Shown: piece after piece, positions 10,201 to 16,737 of the stretch
Numbering within the stretch: position 1 is the stretch's first letter
How the letters are laid out: each line of letters starts with the position of its first letter
Assembly: GCA_007132185.1 (NCBI GenBank)
Contig: SLPC01000235.1
Coordinates: forward strand, 1-41,344
Reading direction: 5' to 3'
DNA: 41,344 nt
DNA from: Anaerolineae bacterium
GTDB lineage: Bacteria; Chloroflexota; Anaerolineae; UBA1429
Made by a program: the position numbers and the translations under genes
Notes under the pieces: generated by a model
The model's database searches: none
What the model was told of the DNA's origin: nothing
What the model saw: only the letters and a program-made list of their open reading frames with translations

Positions 10201-11459
10201 ACGAACTGGACGCTCTGGTAGAAAAAGGTGAGCGTCATCCAGACCCAGGGCAGCAGATGGGCCCAGACGGTCCGGCGATACATCTGGTAGGCCATCAGGC
10301 CCCAGGTGGCCCAGATCGTGATCCCCAGGGGCAGCCCCACGCCCCACAGCACCATGTTCTCCAGCATATAGAGCACCGGCGCCCGCGCCGCCCATTGGTG
10401 GCTGGGGGGAAAGTCGATCTCGCCGCTCACCAGCCGCTGGATATAGCTCATGTCCTCGCGCCAGCGCGGGTTGGGGCGTATACCAAGCAGGCCCGGGCCG
10501 GTGAACGCCTGGGGCTGGGCAACGCGAAAGGCCCAAAAGGCGATGAATATCACCACAAGCACAAGGGCACCCGCCAGAAGCAATCGCCCAAGCACCCGAT
10601 CGATGGGCGCAGCCTCGGCCACAGGCGCCTCCCGCTCGACGCGCAGGCTCAGCCGCCAAGGTCCGAACTGGAGCCGCCGATGGCGCTCCCAGGGCCCGGC
10701 GCTATCGTGTATGGGGGGACGAGAGAATACACGCAACAGGGCCGCCAGCCCAATGACCGCCAGAAAGGTCAGCACGCTGATCTTGGACGAGACCGCCAAC
10801 CCAAAGGCCACCCCCAGCCCAAGGATGCTGCCCCAGCCCTCGCCCTGGGCAACCCTGACGGCCATGTAGAGGGCCAGGGTAACGAAAAAGGTCATCATGC
10901 TGTCGACGGTGAAAAAGTGCGCGTTCTGGATATTGAGCACGCTCAGGGCCGCCAGCAGCGCCCCCACCAGCCCGACCCGGTAGTCATACAGGCGACGCCC
11001 AATACCAAACACCAGCAGCACCGAGAGCAGATCATACACGCCCGAGAGGGCCCGCCCCGCCAGGAACACGCCGCCATAGCCGGTATAGCCTGTCATCTCG
11101 CCCACGAACTTGGCCACGATCACCGGCAGCAGGCCATAGACATAGGCACCAAACCCCCGGTTGTAGGGGTTCAGCGGGTTGGCCTCGGTATCAAAGTACT
11201 CGCCCAGGGACGAGGGCCAGTCGAGACTGTTCTCCACCATGGTGACGAAACGCTCATCGGGGTGTAGATGATGGTTCTCATCCCAGTTCAGCCCGACAAA
11301 CCGCAAGCCCGCGCCCAACAGGAGGATGGCAGCCAGGAGCAGCCCCACCACGATGCGACGGGTTGGCAGGCGAGAGCACCTGCGATGGTGTCGGAACGGT
11401 TCGTCCGTCACGGTTCCGGGCCTCTCTATATTGTCTTTATCTATCGGCAGAATGGACAT
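4230..11459 (-). CDS. Giant fusion: PMT/ArnT-like GT-C module plus two DUF2298 modules
   Basis: A single uninterrupted frame of 2409 residues. Residues 1 to about 660 form a PMT_2/ArnT-like GT-C module with HPDER at 66-70 in the first outer loop and a periplasmic-type domain containing SIPRLPMRYPMTTRYYE (572-588). Residues from about 690 to 1510 are a first DUF2298 module: GGEKPMD 827-833, NYYYWGW from 859, GDLHAH 1014-1019, RMNTVFKF 1286-1293, then SVYTGLPTIVGW. A Pro/Ala-rich linker follows (about 1525-1610). Residues from about 1612 to 2395 are a second module: GGEKMME 1728-1734, NYYYYGY from 1760, ADLHPH 1901-1906, RMNTVFKF 2162-2169. All signature residues are kept in both copies, which argues against decay. 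It starts 18 bases after the upstream PMT gene and is coupled to the DUF2298 gene downstream. It is probably an extracytoplasmic glycan polymerising or decorating enzyme; substrate unknown. Confidence 0.92.
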   Translation of the reverse strand: MSILPIDKDNIERPGTVTDEPFRHHRRCSRLPTRRIVVGLLLAAILLLGAGLRFVGLNWDENHHLHPDERFVTMVENSLDWPSSLGEYFDTEANPLNPYNRGFGAYVYGLLPVIVAKFVGEMTGYTGYGGVFLAGRALSGVYDLLSVLLVFGIGRRLYDYRVGLVGALLAALSVLNIQNAHFFTVDSMMTFFVTLALYMAVRVAQGEGWGSILGLGVAFGLAVSSKISVLTFLAVIGLAALLRVFSRPPIHDSAGPWERHRRLQFGPWRLSLRVEREAPVAEAAPIDRVLGRLLLAGALVLVVIFIAFWAFRVAQPQAFTGPGLLGIRPNPRWREDMSYIQRLVSGEIDFPPSHQWAARAPVLYMLENMVLWGVGLPLGITIWATWGLMAYQMYRRTVWAHLLPWVWMTLTFFYQSVQFVKPVRYLLPIYPTMAVMAGFGLVWLWDRGQSARLPRTQLRLPFRMLARGAVVTVLLGTAIWAFAFASIYTRPVTRVAASRWIYENIPPGSSLSFELWDDPLPLNLDGHIGDQIFDTVRMDLYWEDIPEKREALYEWIEQLDYIILSSNRLYGSIPRLPMRYPMTTRYYEALFSGELGFDLLAKFTSRPQLLGIEFVDDDADETFTVYDHPVVLIYEKRDDFDMAQVRGLFDDIDLERVVRIMPRQVTSAPNNLMLDEATWQAQRQGSTWSAMFNRDDLRNRYPTMTWALALVVVGMMGFPLLFPVLRHLPDGGYGLGKTAGFLALGYLAWLAASTRVLPFTPGTVAAALGILIVAAGLTAWWHRYELAAFVRARWRLLLLSDLVFWAFFIGFWLIRRGNPDLWHPVMGGEKPMDLAYLNAILRSNYFPPLDPWFAGGYINYYYWGWVPVGALILLTGIVPTVAYNLALPTLFALMAAGVVSVVGHLLPTESGDERRGLPRHWQYSLLGALLVGVAGNLGQVRLLWQSASAVGQRMAGEAAATLWGQVGQALRGLWAVIVQGESMLLRPEWPYWNASRIMPHGEINEFPFFSFLYGDLHAHVMAMPLAVLALGLAVALVGRPRVVSHGRGLLRRLDWALAGHILWLGLVLGALWCANSWDYPTYTGLALAALAVSMFTTRRLDRHTLVGLALQAGAIVVLSRVLYQPFHAHFGLAYGSVQLWQGERTALGDYLLIHLPFLFILGSYLLWVARGPIRRSPWYRSLRLNLASQPRYLRAQRLSWVLVRRPTLAYTLVWAGLVLAALFLTLLALLGAWTTLLAVSLLVLAAVALLLPGVQPRQRLLALLIGVGLALTVGVEWIVLKGDIGRMNTVFKFYLQVWILWGVSSAVALGLFARAGARAPRPTQRGWWRLALIVLLVAMASYPLLATPAKLDDRWGAEMPPALDGMAYMDVARYYDRDRELTLAHDAEAIRWLQDYVVGSPVIAEANTPLYRWGSRISVYTGLPTIVGWDWHQRQQRAALSGIVVDWRLQDLRELYETPSIERAVELLARYQVGLIYVGELEQAYYSEQGLLKFDAMVGEHLDVVYARGPVTIYRVLGAGVLTAQTPSAYAPPVSAPQPATWDALRQWLARRWMPPAVSAQAPLPGVMPEVPPDDAPLMLDRPVEELPVVDGRGWNSAADRSTLLAVGSWWLALLVIGLAGWPLAAAVFPNWPDRGYLLAKGLGLLVVGYLHWLGASLGLFHNTLATLWGVLAVVALLAWLLWWRGRRGGDGLRWGAMLRSEALFSVAFVLWVGIRILNPDLWQPWFGGEKMMEMAMLNAVARSAHFPPYDAYFAGGILNYYYYGYLLTLVPMRLSGVAPEVAFNLAVPTFFALTVAHAYAVAGRVLGGGALGRWAGAGGALLVAGVGNLSGATQLARPALAAGCAGDVQGVGQGLLCLGRGAIVALRGGLPPFFFDYWYRGTRIIPHTINEFPFFTFLFADLHPHLMAMPFGLLVLALVGAVLAPRRRGPGSRILLLGLLALSLGALGVINTWDLPIYLLIAAAMLVVRGYRRDGMHGAATGGTLALGVGLVALLAYAPFYRRFEPQYTGLGLLSPDERTQVGPFFEIWGLFVYLLIGAQAWGLSTLVPWRRTWLAARRWGGRRLWARAWGMGLRRLLLGLTGGGLGWAALVAGAVLLVRGPYVWPGLLLLMAPTVILCLGALAAGRRIVPWLLILAAQGILLGIEFVYLADFLAGSEWRRMNTVFKFSLQAWVLLAVALGALLPLLWRRRAGWAGALQKAWAVGAMLLLAAALIYPVLAVPARVTERFPSGSPPIGTLDGTAYMIEAVYYWPNAESPIEMRYDREAIAWLWEHVPGTPVLAEAPVGYYREGGMRISSYTGLPTLVGAHQYEQRPWDDVAARQRDAERIYDTEDPQELLDLLALHRVRYVYVGPLERALYSEAALQKFESLTDAGALERVFENEQVDLYRVPDPLDEGAALMSREGLA

Positions 11460-11477
11460 ATCATCTTTTACCGTGAC

Positions 11478-13529
11478 CTATCGTTCACCAACGAATATCC
11501 GCATCGCAACGCTACCATCATCCCAGCGGTTCTCCAAGACCATATAGCGATCATAGTGCTCCTGTAACAACTGGAGCGTCGCCTGCTCCTCGGGGTGCAT
11601 GATCACCGTGACGCGACCGGGCACCTCATCGAGGGGCGCTTTGCCAGGACTCAACTCATAGCGTTCGTTATTCCACTCGCGCGGGGTGCGCCGGAACTGG
11701 GCACGCACGGCATTTCCATCGTACCAGTGGGGCCAGATCATCAAGTATACCTCGCCATCCCCATAGGAGCGGTCAATGGTCTGAGCCAGCTTGAGCGAGA
11801 TAGACTGGTTATGATGAGGCTGGTGCCATACATACCGATCAAAGTATAGCGGGTACACCGCCACGGTTTCAGCCACCAGAGCTCCGATCAGCGCCAGCCC
11901 AATTGCCGTCAACCCCAGGCGCGCCGCAAGCCGCCGGCCTTCTTGGGGCCGGTTGCTCATCACATTCCAGCTCGCTTCAAGCCCCTGGCACAGGCGTCGC
12001 AAGGCCAGGGCGGGCAAGACAACGGCCACCGGCAGCACGCCGATGGCCCGCACGGCGCTGGGTACCTCCTCAGGAAAGGCCAGGGCCATGATAGACGGCA
12101 TGAGCAAACCGGGCAAGAGCAGCAATCCTGTCCACAGCTGCTTGCGCCACCCATGAGCCACCGCATGGCCCAGCCCCAGCACGAACAGCACCCCTGTTGC
12201 CAGGCCAAGCTGGCGATGGTGGGGGACGTTACTGGTATGGACGATGTCACCCACATGATGGAACATGCCCGCGGCCCGCGTCACGTTCCCGGCTAGCGTC
12301 GCCGCCACGCTGGTCGGCAGGTCCTGCTCCAGATCGGTGGCTCGCGTGGCCACCCGGTAGAGGTAACTTTCCTGTTCCTCATAGGCGTATCGCATCAGCG
12401 GTAGCGCGGCCAAAAAGGCCACCAGCGCCCAGATGGCGATCGCATGCCCATGCATGTTGACGCCAAGGCGACGGCGGGCGACCCAGGCGATGAGCAACAG
12501 GCCCATGAAAAGGGGCGGCACGGCCATGAACGCGTTGTAGGTCTGGAGCCCGAGCCCGGCCCACAGGCCGCTCAGGGCATAGTCGTGTCCTCGACCGCTC
12601 TTGAGGCCCCGCAGCAGGAACAGCCAGGCCAATGCCACCAGCAGCGGCATCAGCGCAGCCCGGTAGCCGATCCGCGTTAGGATGATGTGCCAGTGGCTGA
12701 TGGCCAGGAACAGGGCGGCCAGCACCCCGGCCCACCGATCGTACAGCTCGCGCCCCAGCCAGTAGACGGCGGGCACCGTCAACACGCCAATCAGCGCCGA
12801 TGTAACCTTGATGCTCACATGGCTCAATCCCATCACCGCCGCTATCGGGGCAGCCAGGTAAAAGAACAAGCCCTCCCGGCCGGGATGAGAGGTGAAAAAG
12901 ATCGGATACTCGCCCTCCAGGATTTGGGCAATGTTGAACTGGATGAGCGGCAGATCACAGCCCATCTCCAGAGGAATAACCTGGATGCGATGCAGCCGAA
13001 AAAAGACCGCCAGCGCCATGGCCCCTAGCACGCCCACGGTAGGCCAGGAGAAATAGAGTCCATCGTGTCGATGGGTTCCACCGTGGAGTCGATCCAGGCT
13101 CCTCCACGGCCGCCCCCGCCACACGGCCAACATAACGCATAGCAGCGCCCCGCCCCAGGCCATGACACCGATGCCGGTCAGGAGATTGCCCCCCAGATAC
13201 AACCACGCCAGGGCAGCAAGGCCCAGCGACAGACCCACCCAGGGCCATCGCACGTGAAAGGGCACCGCATCGTATGGTGGGTTCGGATCATCTGATGCGT
13301 CTCGGCAGGCAAACTGGCGGCTCCACAGGCCAAAGAGAATAGCCGCCAGCAAAAACAGCGCCCACGCCGGGCCCACCCATCGATCGAGGTCCAGCAGCCA
13401 CTGAGCCAGTGCACCCGCTACCAACGCCAGTACAGGCAGCGCCGGTCCGGCCAAGGGTATCTGGCGGGCCAGAGATGTCGCGGGCGTTATGTGGGCGTGG
13501 GTCATCCCCGGGCGCTGGCTCGGATCCAT
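11478..13529 (-). CDS. PMT-like (GT39/GT-C) membrane glycosyltransferase with altered acidic motif
   Basis: A 683-residue multi-pass protein. The first 170 residues are extra hydrophobic spans, then comes a PMT-like core: VIPLEMGCDLPL at about 185-196, FFTSHPGREGLFFYLAAP, a span with GVLTVPAVYWLGRELYD, and SHWHIILTRIGYRAALMPL. In related Chloroflexi-type proteins the first-loop motif is usually DEA; here only C191-D192 occupies the place, with E188 nearby, so the usual DE pair is changed. The C-terminal 130 residues look soluble. The start is ATG 13529, preceded by GAGGG; a second ATG eight codons in is also possible. It lies 23 bases after the methyltransferase gene and 18 before the giant, within the same run. 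Family assignment is good; donor and acceptor are unknown. Confidence 0.82.
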   Translation of the reverse strand: MDPSQRPGMTHAHITPATSLARQIPLAGPALPVLALVAGALAQWLLDLDRWVGPAWALFLLAAILFGLWSRQFACRDASDDPNPPYDAVPFHVRWPWVGLSLGLAALAWLYLGGNLLTGIGVMAWGGALLCVMLAVWRGRPWRSLDRLHGGTHRHDGLYFSWPTVGVLGAMALAVFFRLHRIQVIPLEMGCDLPLIQFNIAQILEGEYPIFFTSHPGREGLFFYLAAPIAAVMGLSHVSIKVTSALIGVLTVPAVYWLGRELYDRWAGVLAALFLAISHWHIILTRIGYRAALMPLLVALAWLFLLRGLKSGRGHDYALSGLWAGLGLQTYNAFMAVPPLFMGLLLIAWVARRRLGVNMHGHAIAIWALVAFLAALPLMRYAYEEQESYLYRVATRATDLEQDLPTSVAATLAGNVTRAAGMFHHVGDIVHTSNVPHHRQLGLATGVLFVLGLGHAVAHGWRKQLWTGLLLLPGLLMPSIMALAFPEEVPSAVRAIGVLPVAVVLPALALRRLCQGLEASWNVMSNRPQEGRRLAARLGLTAIGLALIGALVAETVAVYPLYFDRYVWHQPHHNQSISLKLAQTIDRSYGDGEVYLMIWPHWYDGNAVRAQFRRTPREWNNERYELSPGKAPLDEVPGRVTVIMHPEEQATLQLLQEHYDRYMVLENRWDDGSVAMRIFVGER

Positions 13530-13552
13530 GCTCCCTCATTCGCTCGGTCGTC

Positions 13553-14425
13553 TTACACCTTGGTAGCGCGCACGGCAAGATTTGCAAAGGTACGCTTGCC
13601 CGCCAGGCGGGCCGGGTCCTCATTCAGTCGGTCGATGGCGTGAAACAGAGCCAGGGCCCAGTTCAGCGGGTTCAGGCGACTGCCCCGGTTCTCCTCCCCA
13701 GAGAAGCGGTGGGTCGAGCGCAGCACACTGCCCGGCAGCAGGTTTCGCTCGATCAGCCCCTTGCCCAGTGTATACACGATCGTCTGGGTGCCCGGAAAGC
13801 AGTAATGCGTGAGCTGCTCGATGGGGCCTGCATCAAACCCCGCCTCGGCCAGCACCGAACGCAGCGCCTCGATCCCATACAATCGCTGGTGGTTGGCCCA
13901 GATCCCGGCAAAGGGCCCCCGTCGGATCGGGCGTCGGAACACCCCTTCCGCAACGCGATTGATAGGATCGTACCAGTAGGGGTACCGCTCATAGGGCACG
14001 GTGATAGCCAGCACGCCCCCCGGCTTGAGCACACGATGGATCTGTCGCAGGCCGCCCAGATCATCCTCCAGATGCTCCAGCACCTCGGACAGGAGCACGG
14101 CATCAAAGCTGGCCTCGGCAAAGGGCAAGCGCTGGATATCGCCCCGCGTCAGCACCGCATGGTGACCCACATGCTCCTGGGCAAAGGCGAGAGCCTGCGG
14201 ATCGCCATCCACGCCCACCACGCGGCACTGGGGAAAGAGGCGGTGCAGGGCCTGCGCGTAAAAGCCCATGCCGGTGCCGCAATCCAGGATCACCTGACCC
14301 GGCTGCGGGTCGAGATAACGCAGCATGGTGCGCACGCGCCGGCGATAGGCCACGTCCGACTCGTTACGCAGCAGGCGCGCCAGGGTCGCCTCTTGATCAG
14401 GCGTCAACCAGCCAGCCTCAGGCAT
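13553..14425 (-). CDS. Class I SAM-dependent methyltransferase
   Basis: 290 residues with a Methyltransf_11/25-type Rossmann core: motif I LDCGTGMGF (47-55), the acidic end of beta 2 at GVDGD (71-75), DIQRLPF, motif IV FDAVLLSEVLEHLEDD (107-122), and LKPGGVLAITVPYE (133-146). The remaining 140 residues contain a YWYDPINR segment and a basic tail with no recognised domain. Its ATG overlaps the last eight bases of the GT4 gene (ATGCCTGA), preceded by AGGAGG, so the two are cotranslated. Position among envelope glycosyltransferases suggests it methylates a sugar or lipid carrier rather than RNA or a quinone; that is inference. Confidence 0.85.
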   Translation of the reverse strand: MPEAGWLTPDQEATLARLLRNESDVAYRRRVRTMLRYLDPQPGQVILDCGTGMGFYAQALHRLFPQCRVVGVDGDPQALAFAQEHVGHHAVLTRGDIQRLPFAEASFDAVLLSEVLEHLEDDLGGLRQIHRVLKPGGVLAITVPYERYPYWYDPINRVAEGVFRRPIRRGPFAGIWANHQRLYGIEALRSVLAEAGFDAGPIEQLTHYCFPGTQTIVYTLGKGLIERNLLPGSVLRSTHRFSGEENRGSRLNPLNWALALFHAIDRLNEDPARLAGKRTFANLAVRATKV

Positions 14426-15575
14426 GGCCCTCCTCCCCCCTTGTCAGATCGGCAAACAGCCGCTCATAGGCCAAGACCGTCTCATCGGGGTCAAAGATAG
14501 CCTCAATTTCGTGGCGAGGACGATAGTACTGCACTGGGTCGTTCAGCACCTGGATGATGCCGTCGGCCAGGGCACGGGGATCGCCCGGCCTCACCCTAAG
14601 GCCCATTCCCGTGGCCCGCACCGCCTCGCGCGCGCCGGGGATGTCGCTGACCACCACGGATGTCCCACACAGCATCGCCTCTACCTGCACCACCGCAAAG
14701 CAATCGGTGCGACTGGGCAACACAAACAGGTCGCAAAGGCTGTAGAAATCGGCCAGACGCTGGCGATCGGTGATCAGCCCCAAGACGTGTAGCCGCTCGG
14801 CGTTGGCCTCGACCAGCGGCCGGCAGCAATCGTAAAAAGCCTCGTAGGCCACCTCGGTCTCACCGGCAAAGGCAAAGGCTACGTCGGGGATGCGCTCCGC
14901 TACCAGCGGTATGGCCTGCAGCAAATAGTCAAACCCCTTTTCCTCCACAAAACGCCCCGCAAAGCCGACGACGGGCCGCCCCTCCAGCCCCAGCTCCTCG
15001 CGCCAGGCCTCGACCGCCTCTGGGCGGGGCTCTGGGATCGCCATGGGCGGGTAGATGGCCACCACCTTGTCCAGATGGGGCCGCAGATAGTCCGAGTGTT
15101 CGGCATAGTCCTGGTTCAAAATCGTGATGCGATCGGCACTCTGGGCGCCCTGGCCCAACATCCAACCGGCGACGCTCTGCACGATCTGGTTCCATGCGCC
15201 ACTGGGCATTACCAGATCGCCCTGGTGGGCCATGACCATCGGCTTGCCCGCACGATGGGCCAGGGCCCCCACCAGCCAGGTCTCTAACATCGGGGTGACG
15301 ACCAGGGCCACGTCATGCTCAGGAAGCAGCCTTCGGATAGCCCCGGGAAAGCCGGGCATCACCTGACCCCGGCTCAGACGCAGCACTGAGGGCACCCGCA
15401 CGATCCGCACCCCCTGATGCTCGTCTACGAGGGGGAGATCCCGCCGATACCGGGAGGTGACCACGGTGACGGTATGCCCATGCCGCACCAGTCCCGCTGC
15501 CAGATTCTGCGCGTTGGCAGTCAAGCCTGTCCAGTGGGGATAATAGTAGGTCAGAGCCATGAGGATGCGGGTCAA
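14418..15575 (-). CDS. GT4-family glycosyltransferase
   Basis: 385 residues in a GT-B fold arrangement. The N-terminal half starts with RILMALTYYYPHWTGLT, the usual acceptor-side loop of GT4 enzymes. The C-terminal half has VGFAGRFVEEKGFDYLL (about residue 200) and the nucleotide-sugar site PSRTDCFAVVQVEAMLCG, where the EX7E pair appears as D291-X7-E299. It should transfer a sugar from an NDP- or GDP-sugar at the cytoplasmic face; no membrane span is visible. The start is TTG at 15575, sharing TTGA with the stop of the upstream flippase-like gene. No better start is seen in front of the conserved RILM strand. Operon position implies work on the same glycan as the membrane GTs around it. Confidence 0.88.
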   Translation of the reverse strand: MTRILMALTYYYPHWTGLTANAQNLAAGLVRHGHTVTVVTSRYRRDLPLVDEHQGVRIVRVPSVLRLSRGQVMPGFPGAIRRLLPEHDVALVVTPMLETWLVGALAHRAGKPMVMAHQGDLVMPSGAWNQIVQSVAGWMLGQGAQSADRITILNQDYAEHSDYLRPHLDKVVAIYPPMAIPEPRPEAVEAWREELGLEGRPVVGFAGRFVEEKGFDYLLQAIPLVAERIPDVAFAFAGETEVAYEAFYDCCRPLVEANAERLHVLGLITDRQRLADFYSLCDLFVLPSRTDCFAVVQVEAMLCGTSVVVSDIPGAREAVRATGMGLRVRPGDPRALADGIIQVLNDPVQYYRPRHEIEAIFDPDETVLAYERLFADLTRGEEGHA

Positions 15576-16624
15576 GGGGCCCGCTCCAGAGGATCAGAAG
15601 TGATCGGGACATCGTGCGGAGTGATTGGCGATGGCCCATTTGTCTCTGTCACCACCTGTGTAAGGCGGCCATAACTGAGGCCCTGACTGATCAATCCGAC
15701 GATGCCGAGGGCGATCAGAGTAAGATTCGTGAACAGATGCAACCCCAGGGTGTATCCGAACGCAGCACTCTGCTCGACAGCAAAGAGCGCCAGGGCCTGT
15801 ACACCCGCCCACTCGAACGGCCCGATGGCTCCCGGCGATGAAGGTACCACCATGCTCAGGCCGGTAAAGCAAAGCACGAGGACGGCCGCCGTCAGCGGCA
15901 GGCCTTGCATACCAAAAACATGCATCATCAGGCGGTTTATGGTCGCATAGCCCAACCAGATGGCCGCCGTGGTAAACAACACGGGTATCAGCCTGCGGGC
16001 ATGCGTCAGTACGGCGCATCCCTCAGCAAGGTGTGTCAGCCCTTCCTTGACCTTGGGGTGTCCCACCAGCGGGAGCCGTCCCACCCACCGCCAGAGCCAA
16101 TCCACAGCACGGGGCCCTACGCGAGCGACCGCGAGCAAAGCAGCCATTCCGGCGATAGCAGCCCCACCCAAGAACATCCCACCACGCACAGCCCAGGTGG
16201 GCAACTCGATCAATGGCAGCAGCATGGCCAGCAATACGACCACCGAGAGCACGTCCAGCAAGCGTTCGATTAGAAGGGTGGACACCGCCTGCCCCAAGCC
16301 GCCAGAGACCTTGCGCCCGGCAAGATAGCCACGGGCACCCTCGCCCGCCTTGGCAGGCAGGATGTTGTTGAACAGATAGCCGATGTTGATCAGATGAAAG
16401 ACCTCTGTCAGGGTGAGGTTCGGATCGCGCTCCATGAGCAGGTGCCAACGGATGGCCCGGATACCGCTGATGATCGCAATCAGCAAAAAGACCGGGATCA
16501 GATAGATATAGTTGCCGGAACGAAAAAGCTCCCATAGCTGGGGCCAATCAATGCCGCGCATGGCCAGATATAGAAAGAGAAAACTAACGGACAAGCCGAT
16601 TCCCAGTCGAATACGGTTCTTCAT
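15572..16624 (-). CDS. UPF0104 / LPG-synthase-TM flippase-like membrane protein
   Basis: 350 residues, mostly hydrophobic, with the UPF0104 (lysylphosphatidylglycerol synthase TM region, AglD-C-terminus-like) signatures: GIRAIRWHLL (about 54-63), INIGYLFNNILPAKAGEGAR (79-98), TLLIERLLD (116-124) and PSSPGAIGPFEWAG in the second half. The cytosolic LPG-synthase catalytic domain is absent. Members are often found beside glycosyltransferases and are proposed to move or accept lipid-linked intermediates, though the reaction is unproven. It is the first gene of the run behind the strong promoter at 16670-16698, and its stop overlaps the GT4 start. The ATG at 16624 follows AGGA by five bases. Confidence 0.88.
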   Translation of the reverse strand: MKNRIRLGIGLSVSFLFLYLAMRGIDWPQLWELFRSGNYIYLIPVFLLIAIISGIRAIRWHLLMERDPNLTLTEVFHLINIGYLFNNILPAKAGEGARGYLAGRKVSGGLGQAVSTLLIERLLDVLSVVVLLAMLLPLIELPTWAVRGGMFLGGAAIAGMAALLAVARVGPRAVDWLWRWVGRLPLVGHPKVKEGLTHLAEGCAVLTHARRLIPVLFTTAAIWLGYATINRLMMHVFGMQGLPLTAAVLVLCFTGLSMVVPSSPGAIGPFEWAGVQALALFAVEQSAAFGYTLGLHLFTNLTLIALGIVGLISQGLSYGRLTQVVTETNGPSPITPHDVPITSDPLERAP

Positions 16625-16669
16625 AGCTTCCTATAGAATGTGATTCAGAGCAGACAGTTATCTTTCCCC

Positions 16670-16698
16670 ATTATAGCATCGGGATGGCCTTGTATCAA
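16670..16698 (-). promoter_or_regulatory. Sigma70-type promoter of the glycan operon
   Basis: On the minus strand: TTGATA (16698-16693), a 17-base spacer, then TATAAT (16675-16670) with a TGC extension just before it. That is 5/6 and 6/6 matches at optimal spacing. The ATG of the flippase-like gene lies 45 bases past the -10, with AGGA in front. It should drive the run from the flippase-like gene to the DUF2298 gene, since no internal terminator is seen. Confidence 0.8.
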
Positions 16699-16700
16699 AG

Positions 16701-16724
16701 CAGCCTTGGGGCGTTCGCCCGCTG
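16701..16724 (-). terminator. Weak terminator-like hairpin after the PMT gene
   Basis: On the minus strand CAGC-GGGC-GAAC-GCCC-CAAG-GCTG can form a four-base inner stem and a four-base outer stem with a four-base bulge, followed by CTTTG. It lies 14 bases after the PMT stop and directly before the -35 of the next promoter, a sensible place to end the lepA-PMT transcript. The T run is short, so the call is tentative. Confidence 0.3.
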
Positions 16725-16737
16725 TCTCGCTTCACGA

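Noticed and set aside
8700-11267. Long plus-strand frames (467 and 384 codons) opposite the giant gene
   Set aside because: Low-complexity Gln/His/Arg/Pro-rich products, as expected for the antisense of a GC-rich membrane-protein gene; no ribosome sites or domains.
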